In this document: positions 1 to 8,550 of the stretch, piece after piece
How the letters are laid out: each line of letters begins with the position of its first letter
How positions within the stretch are numbered: the stretch's first letter is position 1
Source of the DNA: Micromonospora halophytica
GTDB lineage: Bacteria > Actinomycetota > Actinomycetes > Mycobacteriales > Micromonosporaceae
Direction of reading: 5' to 3'
Length of the DNA: 64,000 nucleotides
Assembly (NCBI RefSeq): GCF_900090245.1
Contig: NZ_FMDN01000021.1
Span: 1 to 64,000, forward strand
Translations under genes and position numbers: made by a program
Notes under the pieces: model-generated
What the model saw: only the letters and a program-made list of their open reading frames with translations
Told to the model about the DNA's origin: nothing
Database searches by the model: none

Positions 1-187
1 CGTAGCACTCCGGCACGTCCCGCCACGGCGATCCGACCCTGGTCCGCCACCTGATCCCATCAATGAGCAGCCGTTTACTCCATGTCGGCGGCCGACCCGG
101 CCTCTTGCCCGTGCGCAGCAACGGCTCCAGCGCCGCCCACTGCGCGTCGGTCAGGTCGTGCCGCCTCGTTGCCGCTACGCTGGCCAC
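1..187 (-). CDS. IS5-family transposase, N-terminal part (runs off left edge)
   Basis: The 62 visible residues carry the signature start of IS5-type transposases: a DLTDAQWAALEPLL segment, then GRPP(T)WSKR, then IDGIRWR and PWRDVPECY. In this family the segment forms the DUF4096-type N-terminal domain ahead of the DDE nuclease, which would lie outside the window. The GTG at 187 is the first start in this frame after the hairpin at 188-241. Whether the full gene is intact cannot be judged. A transposase would cut and join the ends of its own element. Confidence 0.8.
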   Translation of the reverse strand, partial: MASVAATRRHDLTDAQWAALEPLLRTGKRPGRPPTWSKRLLIDGIRWRTRVGSPWRDVPECY

Positions 188-241
188 GAGGTCTCCGGTG
201 TTCAGGTCTTCTTGGTCGAAGAACCATCTACCGGAGACCTC
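188..241. repeat. 12-bp inverted repeat upstream of the transposase
   Basis: GAGGTCTCCGGT at 188-199 is the exact reverse complement of ACCGGAGACCTC at 230-241, separated by 30 bases that hold a second short inverted repeat (TTCTT/AAGAA). It sits directly before the transposase start, so it could damp read-through translation of the transposase or be a sub-terminal repeat of the IS. Function is inferred. Confidence 0.6.
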
Positions 242-315
242 ACCGACTATCGATCACCGACACGCCGGATCGATCAAGCCCGGACAGTCAACCCTGCCCA
301 CTTCTGAAACACGGC

Positions 316-1020
316 CTAGCAGCCCGTCGACGCGCCCCGCGCCCGCCGGGAACCGGCATAGGTCTGCTCGCGCAGCCAGGCGAGCGGACCTGCAACCCGC
401 AGGCCCGGCGGCAGGTTGCCCACCGGGTCGAAGGCCAGCGCCGCGTCCGTCCGGACGTCGAGCTGGTCGCCGATGGCCACCTGGCCGAACGGTCGCCACG
501 GACCGACGGCGGACGCGACCGCGAGCACCAGGCGCGGCGCGTCCGCCGCCCGGGCCGCCGCCGCCACCTCGCCCAGGCTGCGGCCCAGATCCACCGAGTC
601 CGGGTCGGCCAGCGCCGCCAGCCAGAGCCGCCGCGCGCCCACCCGGTACGACATGATCGTGCTGTACGTCCCGGTGAAGCGCCGCCGGGGCAGCGGCAGG
701 TTGCGCAGCACCGGGGCCGCGCCGGCGGAACTGACCAGCAGGTCGAACGGGCACCCCTCGGCCCGGTGCAGCCGCACCGCCAGCCCCAGCACGTCCGGCC
801 AGTTCCCCGGCGTGGGCACCCCCTTGGAGAGGCGTGCCGTGGCCCGGTACCGGCCCGGGGCGTCCAGCAGCGGCACGCCGGTCGGCGGACCCGGCGTACC
901 CCAGATCATCACCTCGGCGGCGAACGAGCGACCGGCCGGATGCAGCAGGCGGCGACCCCCGCGCAGCCGGGTGAGCGCGGCGGCCCCGGCGGTGACGGCG
1001 GCGGCGAGACGGGAGGGCAT
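316..1020 (-). CDS. Conserved hypothetical protein with catalase-fold-like sequence
   Basis: A 234-residue protein starting MPSRLAAAVTAG. The segment GRYRATARLSKG...PDVLGLAVRL (about residues 60-90) recalls the beta-barrel of catalase-like proteins (RFS...D.RGFAVKF), but no haem-ligand tyrosine motif was found, so peroxidase activity is not claimed. Relatives in Micromonosporaceae are often left unnamed. The ATG at 1020 faces the M16 peptidase gene at 1129 across a 108-bp divergent promoter region. The C-terminal end coincides with the IS boundary, so the last residues and the TAG stop may have been supplied by the insertion. Confidence 0.7.
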   Translation of the reverse strand: MPSRLAAAVTAGAAALTRLRGGRRLLHPAGRSFAAEVMIWGTPGPPTGVPLLDAPGRYRATARLSKGVPTPGNWPDVLGLAVRLHRAEGCPFDLLVSSAGAAPVLRNLPLPRRRFTGTYSTIMSYRVGARRLWLAALADPDSVDLGRSLGEVAAAARAADAPRLVLAVASAVGPWRPFGQVAIGDQLDVRTDAALAFDPVGNLPPGLRVAGPLAWLREQTYAGSRRARGASTGC

Positions 1021-1128
1021 GGCACCTCCGGTACCCCCCGCCGCCCACACGATGCGCGCCGCGCCGCCCCGGCTGGTCGAGCGGCCACACGTCACCTTTC
1101 CGCCCCGGAGATCGGATAGCGTCGGGTC

Positions 1129-2424
1129 ATGCCCGACAGCGGTTACCCCTGGCCCATCGAGACGACCCGACTGGACAACGGCCTGCGCGTGGTGGTGAGC
1201 GAGGACCGCACCGCGCCGGCGGTGGCGGTCAACCTCTGGTACGACGTGGGCTCCCGGCACGAGCCGGACGGGCAGACCGGTTTCGCCCACCTCTTCGAGC
1301 ACCTGATGTTCGAGGGGTCGGTCAACGTCGCCAAGACCGAGCACATGAAGCTGATCCAGGGCTCCGGCGGCTCGCTCAACGCCACCACGAACCCGGACCG
1401 GACCAACTACTTCGAGACCGTCCCGGCCGAGCACCTGGAGCTGGCGCTCTGGCTGGAGGCGGACCGGATGGGCGGGCTCGTCCCGGCGCTGACCCAGGAG
1501 ACCCTGGACAACCAGCGTGACGTGGTCAAGAACGAACGCCGCCAGCGCTACGAGAACGTCCCGTACGGCGACGCGTGGCTACGGCTGCTCCCGCTGCTCT
1601 ACCCGCCGGGGCACCCGTACCACCACGCGACGATCGGCTCGATGGCCGACCTGAACGCCGCCGACCTGGCCACCTTCCAGGCGTTCCACACCACGTACTA
1701 CGCGCCGAACAACGCGGTGCTCACCGTCGTCGGGGACGCCACCGCCGCCGAGGTCTTCGCCCTCGCCGACAGGTACTTCGGCGCGATCCCCGCCCGCGCG
1801 GACATCCCCGCCGCGCCGGACGGCCGTACCGTCCCGGCCACCGGTCGGGCCGCCGTCGAGACCGTCACCGCCGACGTGCCCGCCCCCCGGGTGTACGTCG
1901 CGCACCGCACCCACCCCTTCGGCACCCCCGGCAACGACGTGGCGACCGTGCTCGCCGCCGTGCTCGGCAGTGGCCGGGGCAGCCGCCTCTACCAGCGCCT
2001 CGCCGACGGGGAGCGGATCGCCCAGCCGGACAGCGTCGGGGCGTACGGGGTGGACCTGGCGCACGCCCCCGCGCCGCTGATCGTCACCGCCACCGCCCGC
2101 CCCGGGGTGACCGCCGAGCGGCTCGCCGCCGGGGTCGCCGAGGTCGTCGACGAACTGGCCACCGTGCCGGTCACCCACGCCGAACTGGACCGCGCCAAGG
2201 CGCTGCTCAGCACCGCCTGGTGGCGGCAGATGTCCACCGTGGACGGCCGGGCGGACACCCTCGGCCGGTACGCCACCCAGTTCGGCGACCCGGCGAAGGC
2301 GGCCGAACGACTGCCCGCCTGGCTCGCGGTGACCGCGGAGCAGATCGCCGAACTGGCCGCCGAGCTGCTCGGCGCCACGGACCGGGTGACCCTGACCTAC
2401 GTGCCGGAGGAGAAGACCTCATGA
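1129..2424 (+). CDS. M16-family zinc peptidase, catalytic subunit
   Basis: This 431-residue protein has the inverted zinc motif HLFEH (about residue 63, in FAHLFEHLMFEGS) and a downstream glutamate region (ETLDNQRDVVKNERRQRYEN), the hallmarks of active M16 peptidases (pitrilysin and mitochondrial processing peptidase type). It would degrade or process peptides as one half of a clam-shell pair. Its stop overlaps the start of the next M16 gene (ATGA at 2421-2424), so the two are translationally coupled and probably form a heterodimer like YmxG/PqqL-type pairs. No signal peptide is visible. A GATAGCGT-like -10 lies close to the ATG, so transcription may be leaderless. Confidence 0.93.
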   Translation: MPDSGYPWPIETTRLDNGLRVVVSEDRTAPAVAVNLWYDVGSRHEPDGQTGFAHLFEHLMFEGSVNVAKTEHMKLIQGSGGSLNATTNPDRTNYFETVPAEHLELALWLEADRMGGLVPALTQETLDNQRDVVKNERRQRYENVPYGDAWLRLLPLLYPPGHPYHHATIGSMADLNAADLATFQAFHTTYYAPNNAVLTVVGDATAAEVFALADRYFGAIPARADIPAAPDGRTVPATGRAAVETVTADVPAPRVYVAHRTHPFGTPGNDVATVLAAVLGSGRGSRLYQRLADGERIAQPDSVGAYGVDLAHAPAPLIVTATARPGVTAERLAAGVAEVVDELATVPVTHAELDRAKALLSTAWWRQMSTVDGRADTLGRYATQFGDPAKAAERLPAWLAVTAEQIAELAAELLGATDRVTLTYVPEEKTS

Positions 2425-3767
2425 CGTTGATCGCCGCCCGTCCCGGTGCGGGGACCCCCCGCCCGTACCGGTTCCCGACGGTCGTCCGGCGCGACGTCGC
2501 CGGCGGCCGGGTCGTCGCCGCCCACCTGCCCGGGCAGAACCTCGCCGTCGCGGTGCTGCTGCTCGACGCGGGCGCCGGCCGTGAACCCGTCGGCAAGGAA
2601 GGGCTCGCCGGGGTGCTCGCCAAGGCCCTGGAGGAAGGCACCGCCCAGCGGGACGCCACCGCGTTCGCGCTCGCCGTCGAAGGGCTCGGCACCGAACTGG
2701 TCACCGGGCTGGACTGGGACTCGTTCCAGGTCAGCGTCCAGGTGCCGGTCGACCGGCTGAGCGCCGCCGTCGAACTGCTCGCCGAGGCGGTCCGCACACC
2801 CAGGCTCGACCCGGACGACGTGCGCCGGGTCCGCGACGACGAGGCCACCGCGCTGCGGATGGACTGGGCCAACCCCGGTCCGCGCGCCGACGCGGTGCTC
2901 CGCGCCGACCTGTTCGGCGCCGACAACCGCTGGGGCCGCCCGATGTACGGCGACCCGGAGTCGGTGGCCGCGCTCGACGCCGAGGACGTCACCGTCTTCC
3001 ACTCGGAGTGGTTCATCCGCCCCGGCACCCTGATCGTCGCCGGTGACCTGGACCGCCTCGACCTGGACGCGCTGGGCGCGGCGGCGTTCGCCGGCACCGG
3101 CGGCGGCCCCGTCGACCGGGGCGGCCCGATCGAGGTGCCGGCGCGGGCGGGACGACGGATCATCCTGCTGGACCGGCCCGGCTCGGTGCAGTCGACGCTG
3201 CGCCTCGGGCACCCGTCGCCGCACCGCGCCCACCCCGACCACGTGCCGATGACGCTGGCCGGCACGGTGCTCGGCGGGGCGTTCACCTCCCGTCTCAACC
3301 ACCTGATCCGTGAGGTGCGCGGCTACACGTACGGCATCCGGGGCGACTTCGCCTCGTCCCGCCGGTTCGGCCGGTTCGCGGTCGCCTCCGGCGTGCAGAC
3401 CGCGGTGACCGCGCCGGCCCTGGTCGAGGCGGTCGGGGAGATCACCCGTACCCAGCTGACCGGGGTGACCGAGGACGAGCTGGCGGTGGCCCGCTCCTGG
3501 CGGGCCGGCCAGCTCTCGGTGGAGTTGCAGAGCCCTCGGGCGATCGCCTCCGCGCTGACCACCCTGGTGGTGCACGACCTGCCGGACGACTACCACGCCC
3601 GGCTGCGCGAGTCGCTGCTCGCCGCCGACGTGGCACAGGTCTCCGCTGCGGCGGCCACGCACCTGCGCCCGGAGGCGCTCACCCTCGTCGTCGAGGGCGA
3701 CGCGGCGCTGATCCGGGACGAACTGGTGGCCACCGGCCTCGGTGAGGTCACCGACCACGTCCGTTGA
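2421..3767 (+). CDS. M16-family peptidase, non-catalytic partner subunit
   Basis: A 448-residue M16-fold protein without any HxxEH zinc motif. It keeps the C-terminal substrate-binding feature, the RLNHLIREVRGYTYG segment near residue 300, whose R/Y pair completes the active site of the partner subunit in two-chain M16 enzymes. It starts at an ATG overlapping the stop of the catalytic subunit by four bases. The two-gene order, catalytic first and R/Y subunit second, is usual in actinobacteria. It probably has no proteolytic activity of its own. Confidence 0.92.
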   Translation: MTLIAARPGAGTPRPYRFPTVVRRDVAGGRVVAAHLPGQNLAVAVLLLDAGAGREPVGKEGLAGVLAKALEEGTAQRDATAFALAVEGLGTELVTGLDWDSFQVSVQVPVDRLSAAVELLAEAVRTPRLDPDDVRRVRDDEATALRMDWANPGPRADAVLRADLFGADNRWGRPMYGDPESVAALDAEDVTVFHSEWFIRPGTLIVAGDLDRLDLDALGAAAFAGTGGGPVDRGGPIEVPARAGRRIILLDRPGSVQSTLRLGHPSPHRAHPDHVPMTLAGTVLGGAFTSRLNHLIREVRGYTYGIRGDFASSRRFGRFAVASGVQTAVTAPALVEAVGEITRTQLTGVTEDELAVARSWRAGQLSVELQSPRAIASALTTLVVHDLPDDYHARLRESLLAADVAQVSAAAATHLRPEALTLVVEGDAALIRDELVATGLGEVTDHVR

Positions 3768-4038
3768 GCCGGGGCACCTGGCCCGGTCCGACCCGCTGGA
3801 CGCCGCCGGCGGGCGGTGTGATTCCGGTCGCGCCGCCCCGCCGCCGTCCCGCCGGGCCGGGACGCGAAAGCTCCGGCCGGGTGGGCCCGGGGCGCGCGAT
3901 CTTCCCGGCCGGTGCGCCGTTCGGTGCTGTTGTTGCAGGTCGGAAGCGGGCCCGGACACCGCCGTGGCGGGCGGTGGGCGACCCGGGCGGTGGGAAAGCG
4001 TTCCCGCCCGGGCCGGTGGGCTGGGTAGCCTCGCGGGC

Positions 4039-5064
4039 ATGAGGATCGGCATTGTGGGGGCCACCGGCCAGGTCGGTGGCGTGATGCGGCAGGTGCTGGC
4101 GGAGCGGGACTTCCCGGCGGAGCAGGTGCGGTTGTTCGCCTCGGCGCGCTCGGCCGGGCGGACCCTGCCCTGGCGGGACGGCGAGGTGACCGTCGAGGAC
4201 GCGGCGACCGCCGACTACTCCGGGCTGGACATCGTGCTCTTCTCGGCGGGCAAGGGCACCGCGAAGGAACTCGCCCCCCGGGTGGCCGCCGCCGGCGCCG
4301 TGGTCATCGACAACTCCTCGGCGTACCGGATGGACCCCGAGGTGCCGCTGGTCGTCGCCGAGGTCAACCCGCACGCCGTCGCCGACCGCCCCAGGGGCAT
4401 CATCGCCAACCCGAACTGCACCACCATGGCCGCGATGCCGGTGCTGCGCCCGCTGCACGAGGAGGCGGGACTGGTCAGCCTGGTCGTCTCCACGTACCAG
4501 GCGGTCTCCGGCGCGGGACTGGCCGGCGTCGCCGAACTGGACGAGCAGGTGCGCAAGGTCGCCGAGAACGCCGTCGGGCTCGCCTTCGACGGCTGCGCCG
4601 TCCAGTTCCCCGCGCCGCACTCCTTCGCCCGGCCGATCGCCTTCAACGTGCTCCCGCTGGCCGGCTCGATCGTCGACGACGGCTCCTTCGAGACCGACGA
4701 GGAACAGAAGCTGCGCAACGAGAGCCGCAAGATCCTGGAGATCCCGGAGCTGAAGGTCTCCGGCACCTGCGTGCGGGTGCCCGTCTTCACCGGTCACTCG
4801 CTCCAGATCAACGCCCGCTTCGCCCGGCCGGTCACCCCGCAGCGGGCCCGCGAACTGCTCGACGGTGCCCCCGGCGTGGCCCTGTCGGACGTGCCCACCC
4901 CGCTTCAGGCCGCCGGTCAGGACCCGACGTACGTGGGACGGATCCGCGCCGACGAGACCGTCGAGCACGGCCTGGCACTGTTCTGCTCCAACGACAACCT
5001 GCGCAAGGGCGCCGCGCTGAACGCGGTGCAGCTCGCCGAACTGGTCGCCGCCGAACTCCGCTGA
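4039..5064 (+). CDS. asd: Aspartate-semialdehyde dehydrogenase
   Basis: This 341-residue enzyme reduces beta-aspartyl phosphate to aspartate semialdehyde with NADPH, the branch point to lysine/diaminopimelate, methionine and threonine. The N-terminal GIVGATGQVGGVM is the Rossmann NADP loop. The catalytic cysteine lies in NPNCTTMAAMP (about residue 130), and the later GHSLQINARF contains the active-site histidine. The length is normal. It stands alone here without its frequent partner lysC. The ATG at 4039 is chosen because the Rossmann strand begins immediately after it; upstream in-frame sequence has no conserved features. Confidence 0.96.
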   Translation: MRIGIVGATGQVGGVMRQVLAERDFPAEQVRLFASARSAGRTLPWRDGEVTVEDAATADYSGLDIVLFSAGKGTAKELAPRVAAAGAVVIDNSSAYRMDPEVPLVVAEVNPHAVADRPRGIIANPNCTTMAAMPVLRPLHEEAGLVSLVVSTYQAVSGAGLAGVAELDEQVRKVAENAVGLAFDGCAVQFPAPHSFARPIAFNVLPLAGSIVDDGSFETDEEQKLRNESRKILEIPELKVSGTCVRVPVFTGHSLQINARFARPVTPQRARELLDGAPGVALSDVPTPLQAAGQDPTYVGRIRADETVEHGLALFCSNDNLRKGAALNAVQLAELVAAELR

Positions 5065-5206
5065 ACCCACGCCGCCGGCCCGGGCCCGCCTGCGCCGCAG
5101 GCCGCCCGGGCCGCGCCGCTACGGCATGCCGCCGCGCGGCTGACCGGCGTTACCTGCTCGGGGGCGCCGGGTAGACGGGCCGTGCCGACACCGAGAGGGG
5201 AGCACC

Positions 5207-5623
5207 ATGACAACGGTCGGAGAGTTCATGACGACCCGGTTGGTGACGATGGACGGCAACGACACGCTCACCGCGGCGGCGCAGGAGATGCGCGACAGCG
5301 CCATCGGCGACGTGGTGGTGACGGCAGGTGATGACGTGATCGGCATCGTCACGGACCGGGACATCACAGTCCGTGGGGTGGCCGAGAGCATGAACCCGGA
5401 CACCACCCGGCTCAACCAGATCACCAGCCGGGACCTGGTGACCGTCAGCCAGTACGACGACGCGGTCGCCGCCGCCGACCTGATGCGGACGTACGCCGTC
5501 CGGAGGCTGCCGGTGATCGACGACGGCAAGCTCGTCGGCCTGATCTCCATGGGTGACCTGGCGGTCGAGCGGGAGCCGCAGTCGGTGCTGGCGGACATCT
5601 CCGCCGACGAGCCGAACAACTGA
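5207..5623 (+). CDS. CBS-domain-pair protein
   Basis: A 138-residue protein made of two tandem CBS motifs (about residues 8-60 and 73-125). Each has the typical VTDRDI or SMGDLAVE ending. CBS pairs bind adenosine nucleotides and act as energy or redox sensors; stand-alone versions in actinobacteria are often stress or hypoxia responsive (Hrp1-like), which is family knowledge rather than something shown here. A good ribosome site (GAGGGGAG) lies seven bases before the ATG. A strong hairpin follows at 5644. Confidence 0.92.
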   Translation: MTTVGEFMTTRLVTMDGNDTLTAAAQEMRDSAIGDVVVTAGDDVIGIVTDRDITVRGVAESMNPDTTRLNQITSRDLVTVSQYDDAVAAADLMRTYAVRRLPVIDDGKLVGLISMGDLAVEREPQSVLADISADEPNN

Positions 5624-5643
5624 TCGTCCGCCGCGGGCGACGC

Positions 5644-5673
5644 GACGCCGGTCCTCCTCCGAGGGCCGGCGTC
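5644..5673. terminator. Bidirectional hairpin between convergent genes
   Basis: GACGCCGG (5644-5651) pairs with CCGGCGTC (5666-5673), with extra pairing TCCT/AGGG inside. It lies between the end of the CBS gene and the end of a small minus-strand gene and has no T-tract, as is common in high-GC actinomycetes. Confidence 0.7.
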
Positions 5674-5682
5674 GTGGCATGG

Positions 5683-5829
5683 TCAGACCGGTTCGGTCCG
5701 CACCGCCACCCGGGTGGCGCCCCGGCCGGCCCGCACCGTCTCAACCTCGATCTCGATCGACCGGTCGAGCTGCTGCGCGACCGCCCGGTGGGCGAGCACC
5801 CGCCGACGGTCCACCTCCGCTGCCGCCAT
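5683..5829 (-). CDS. Small 48-residue protein, unknown
   Basis: A short reading frame starting MAAAEVDRRRVLAHRAVAQQL and ending in TEPV. It has an excellent ribosome site (GGAAGGGGG, six bases before the ATG) and shares a hairpin terminator with the convergent CBS gene, which together argue for a real gene. The first 20 residues look like the start of winged-helix AlkZ-type DNA-binding proteins (DRR.VLA.R...Q.LDR), so it may be a remnant or a free-standing small protein. No function is assigned. Confidence 0.5.
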   Translation of the reverse strand: MAAAEVDRRRVLAHRAVAQQLDRSIEIEVETVRAGRGATRVAVRTEPV

Positions 5830-5978
5830 CCGTACCCCCTTCCGTTCGGCACGCTACTGCGCCGGTACGACGCGTCGTCGTGCCGGCTCACCCGATCCGG
5901 GCGAGGTTGACCGGCCGCCGGGCGGGGACCCGGCCGGAGTACGTCACCAGGGGAGAGCGACGACGGGGAGAGGACCTG

Positions 5979-6350
5979 ATGGTGGACGCGACCACGAGGT
6001 TCTTCGAGGACCTCGACCGGCGGGGGTACGAGCCCGTGCTGGCCAAGACCTCCGGGACACTGCGGTTCGACCTGCACGAGGGGGCGCAGACCACCCACTG
6101 GCTGGTCGAGATCGACCGGGGGAAGGTCCGGGTCAGCCAGGAGGACCGCGAGGCGGACACCGTCGTCGGGATCAGCCCGGCGCTCTTCGAGGAGATGGCC
6201 GCCGGTCGTGAGCACGGGGTCGCGGCGGTGCTGCGGGGCGACATGACCGTGACCGGTGACGCCAGGTTGGTGGTCCAGATCGAACGGATCTTCCCCGGAC
6301 CGCCGGATTCCAAGGGACCACGACGGCTCTTCCACGCGGAGGTGCACTGA
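5979..6350 (+). CDS. SCP2-like sterol-carrier-fold protein
   Basis: A 123-residue protein with the SCP2 fold pattern: LRFDLHEG...HWLVEIDRGKVRV, then DTVVGISPALFEEMAAG, then a C-terminal hydrophobic helix. SCP2 domains bind lipids or other hydrophobic ligands. A purine-rich ribosome site (GGGGAGAGG) precedes the ATG. Its stop and the start of the debranching-like gene share TGATG, so the two are translated together, which is an unusual partner for a lipid-binding fold and suggests a role in the same process. Confidence 0.85.
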   Translation: MVDATTRFFEDLDRRGYEPVLAKTSGTLRFDLHEGAQTTHWLVEIDRGKVRVSQEDREADTVVGISPALFEEMAAGREHGVAAVLRGDMTVTGDARLVVQIERIFPGPPDSKGPRRLFHAEVH

Positions 6351-8410
6351 TGGGGCAGAGCAACACGATCCGGATCCTGGACGGCAACACCTTCGTCGTG
6401 TCGGAGGACACCGGCGACATCGAGGCGACCCCCAGCGAACCGACCGGCCTGTTCTCCATCGACACCCGGTTCCTGTCCCGCTGGGTGCTGACCGTCAACG
6501 GCGAGCGCCTCAACGCCCTCTCGTACGACGACCTCCAGTACTACGAGGCCCGCTTCTTCCTCGTGCCCGGGATGGCCACGCACTACGTCGACGCCAAGCT
6601 GTCGATCATCCGGGAACGGACGGTCGGCGGGAGCTTCCGGGAACAGGTGACCATCCTCAACCACGACGAGAAGCCGGTGGACCTGGAGATCCGGATGGAC
6701 GCCGGCTCGGACTTCGCCGACCTGTTCCAGGTGAAGGACGAGATCCTGAACAAGAAGGGCGAGATCTACGCCGAGGCGGAGTCGGACCGGCTGCGGCTGG
6801 GCTACCGGCGGGGCAGCTTCGTCCGGGAGACGGTCATCTCGTCGTCCGAGTCGGCCCGGTACGACCGCAACGGCTTCGCGTACAGCGTGCACCTGGAACC
6901 GAACGAGCAGTGGGAGACCCGGATCGACGTGCAGACCCACGCGATCGGCCCGGGCGGGCGCGACCTGCGGATGGGGCTGCGGGTGCACGGCACCGAACGG
7001 CTCGCTCTCCAGCACGACCTGGAGGAGTGGATCGCCAAGGCGCCCAAGCTGAACAGCGAGCACGAGGAACTGGCAACCACCTACCGGCGCAGCCTGGTGG
7101 ATCTCGCTGCGCTGCGCTTCTCGCCGCTCTCGCTCGGCGGCCAGACGCTACCCGCAGCCGGCCTGCCCTGGTTCATGACGATGTTCGGCCGGGACAGCAT
7201 CCTGACCTGTCTCCAGGTGCTGCCCTTCGCGCCCGAGATGTCCAAGACCACGCTGCGGATCCTGGCCTCGCTGCAGGGCACCCGGTTCGACGACTTCCGG
7301 GAGGAGGACCCGGGCCGGATCCTGCACGAGATGCGCTACGGCGAGACGGCCGCGTTCGAGGAACAGCCGCACTCGCCGTACTACGGCTCGGTCGACGCCA
7401 CGCCGCTCTTCGTGATCCTGCTCGACGAGTACGAGAAGTGGAGCGGGGACGTCGACCTGGTCCGGGAGCTGGAGCAGGAGTGTCGGGCCGCGCTGAAGTG
7501 GATCGACAACTACGCCGACCTGGTCGGCAACGGCTACATCTGGTACGAGCGGCGCAACACCGACACCGGCCTGGAGAACCAGTGCTGGAAGGACTCCTGG
7601 GACTCGATCTCGTACTCCGACGGGACGCTGCCGCCGTTTCCCCGAGCCACCTGCGAGGTGCAGGGGTACGCGTACGACGCGAAGGTGCGCGCCGCCCGGA
7701 TGGCCCGGGAGTTCTGGGGCGACCCGGCCTACGCCGACCTGCTGGAGCGGGAGGCCACGCAGCTCAAGGAACGCTTCAACCGGGACTGGTGGGTCGAGGA
7801 CGGGGAGTACTACGCGCTCGCCCTGGACCCCGACGGCCGGCAGTGCGCCACCCTCAGCTCCAACGTCGGCCACCTGCTGTGGAGCGGCATCGTCGACCAC
7901 GACCGGGCCGAGAAGATCGCCCACCACCTGGTCGGGCCACGGCTCTTCACCGGCTGGGGCGTGCGGACCCTCGCCGAGGGGGAGATCCGGTACAACCCGA
8001 TCGGCTACCACAACGGCACGATCTGGCCGTTCGACAACTCCTTCATCGCCTGGGGTCTGCGCCGGTACGGCTTCACCGAGGAGGCCGCCACCATCGCCAG
8101 CGGCATCCTGGACGCCGCCACGTACTTCCACGGGCGGCTGCCGGAGGCGTTCGGCGGCTACCCCCGGGAGCAGACCAAGTTCCCGGTCGAGTATCCGACC
8201 GCGTGCAGCCCGCAGGCCTGGTCCACCGGCACCCCGCTGCTGCTGCTGCGGACCATGCTGGGGCTGGAGCCGCACGAGGGGCACCTGGCCGTGGAGCCGG
8301 TGCTGCCGGTGGGCATGGGACGCATCGAGGTGCTCGACATCCCGGGCCGGTGGGGCCGGGTGGACGCCTTCGCCCGGGGCCGGCTCGACCTGCACAGCCT
8401 CGCCGACTGA
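6350..8410 (+). CDS. Glycogen-debranching-like amylo-alpha-1,6-glucosidase
   Basis: This 686-residue protein has an N-terminal beta-sandwich domain (GDE_N_bis type, beginning IRILDGNTFVVSED, residues 5-220) followed by an (alpha/alpha)6 catalytic barrel with WFMTMFGRDSI (about 276), a pattern typical of amylo-alpha-1,6-glucosidase or GH63/GH15-like enzymes, and YHNGTIWPFDN (about 550) toward the C-terminus. It probably removes glucosyl branches or hydrolyses a storage or osmolyte glycan in the cytoplasm; no signal peptide is visible. Translation is coupled to the upstream SCP2-like gene. A hairpin at 8419-8457 ends the unit. Confidence 0.88.
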   Translation: MGQSNTIRILDGNTFVVSEDTGDIEATPSEPTGLFSIDTRFLSRWVLTVNGERLNALSYDDLQYYEARFFLVPGMATHYVDAKLSIIRERTVGGSFREQVTILNHDEKPVDLEIRMDAGSDFADLFQVKDEILNKKGEIYAEAESDRLRLGYRRGSFVRETVISSSESARYDRNGFAYSVHLEPNEQWETRIDVQTHAIGPGGRDLRMGLRVHGTERLALQHDLEEWIAKAPKLNSEHEELATTYRRSLVDLAALRFSPLSLGGQTLPAAGLPWFMTMFGRDSILTCLQVLPFAPEMSKTTLRILASLQGTRFDDFREEDPGRILHEMRYGETAAFEEQPHSPYYGSVDATPLFVILLDEYEKWSGDVDLVRELEQECRAALKWIDNYADLVGNGYIWYERRNTDTGLENQCWKDSWDSISYSDGTLPPFPRATCEVQGYAYDAKVRAARMAREFWGDPAYADLLEREATQLKERFNRDWWVEDGEYYALALDPDGRQCATLSSNVGHLLWSGIVDHDRAEKIAHHLVGPRLFTGWGVRTLAEGEIRYNPIGYHNGTIWPFDNSFIAWGLRRYGFTEEAATIASGILDAATYFHGRLPEAFGGYPREQTKFPVEYPTACSPQAWSTGTPLLLLRTMLGLEPHEGHLAVEPVLPVGMGRIEVLDIPGRWGRVDAFARGRLDLHSLAD

Positions 8411-8418
8411 TCGCGCGT

Positions 8419-8457
8419 CTGCTCCTCCGCCGGCCTCAGGGCCGGTGGGGGAGCAGG
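8419..8457. terminator. Hairpin terminator after the debranching gene
   Basis: CTGCTCC at 8419 pairs with GGAGCAG ending at 8457, enclosing CCGGC/GCCGG around a short loop. It follows the stop codon of the debranching gene by nine bases and also covers the end of a gene remnant on the other strand. Confidence 0.65.
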
Positions 8458-8510
8458 CAGAACTCGTTGCCCTCCAGTACGGCGGCGCGTCCGCCGGCGG
8501 GGTCGTTCGG
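8436..8510 (-). pseudogene. C-terminal remnant of a VOC/glyoxalase-like gene
   Basis: The minus strand reads ...RAAVLEGNEFCLLPHRP and stops at 8436. The segment EGNEFCLL is the classic C-terminal strand of vicinal-oxygen-chelate proteins (usually DPEGNEFCLL). No start or remaining domain is present upstream before the promoter region of the next gene, so this appears to be a decayed leftover. Confidence 0.5.
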
Positions 8511-8514
8511 CCCC

Positions 8515-8549
8515 TACGGATCCGTAACCTACGCGGGGTAAAGTTACGG
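8515..8549. promoter_or_regulatory. Inverted repeats and likely leaderless promoter before the acyltransferase
   Basis: TACGGATCCGTA (8515-8526) is a perfect palindrome. CCGTAAC (8522-8528) pairs with GTTACGG (8543-8549) just before the ATG at 8551. TAAAGT at about 8539 resembles a -10 box placed so that transcription would begin at or near the start codon. The repeats could bind a repressor. Confidence 0.4.
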
Positions 8550-8550
8550 G

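Larger units (their letters stand above)
1..318 (-). mobile_element. End of an IS5-type insertion sequence (partial)
   Basis: The left edge holds the 5' part of a transposase gene reading leftward, preceded by a 12-bp inverted repeat and about 75 bp of non-coding DNA. The sequence CTAG at 316-319 lies exactly where the neighbouring gene (316-1020) stops. Many IS5-group elements insert at CTAG or TA targets, so this is a plausible right-hand boundary, but the terminal inverted repeat cannot be confirmed because the other end lies outside the window. Confidence 0.6.
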
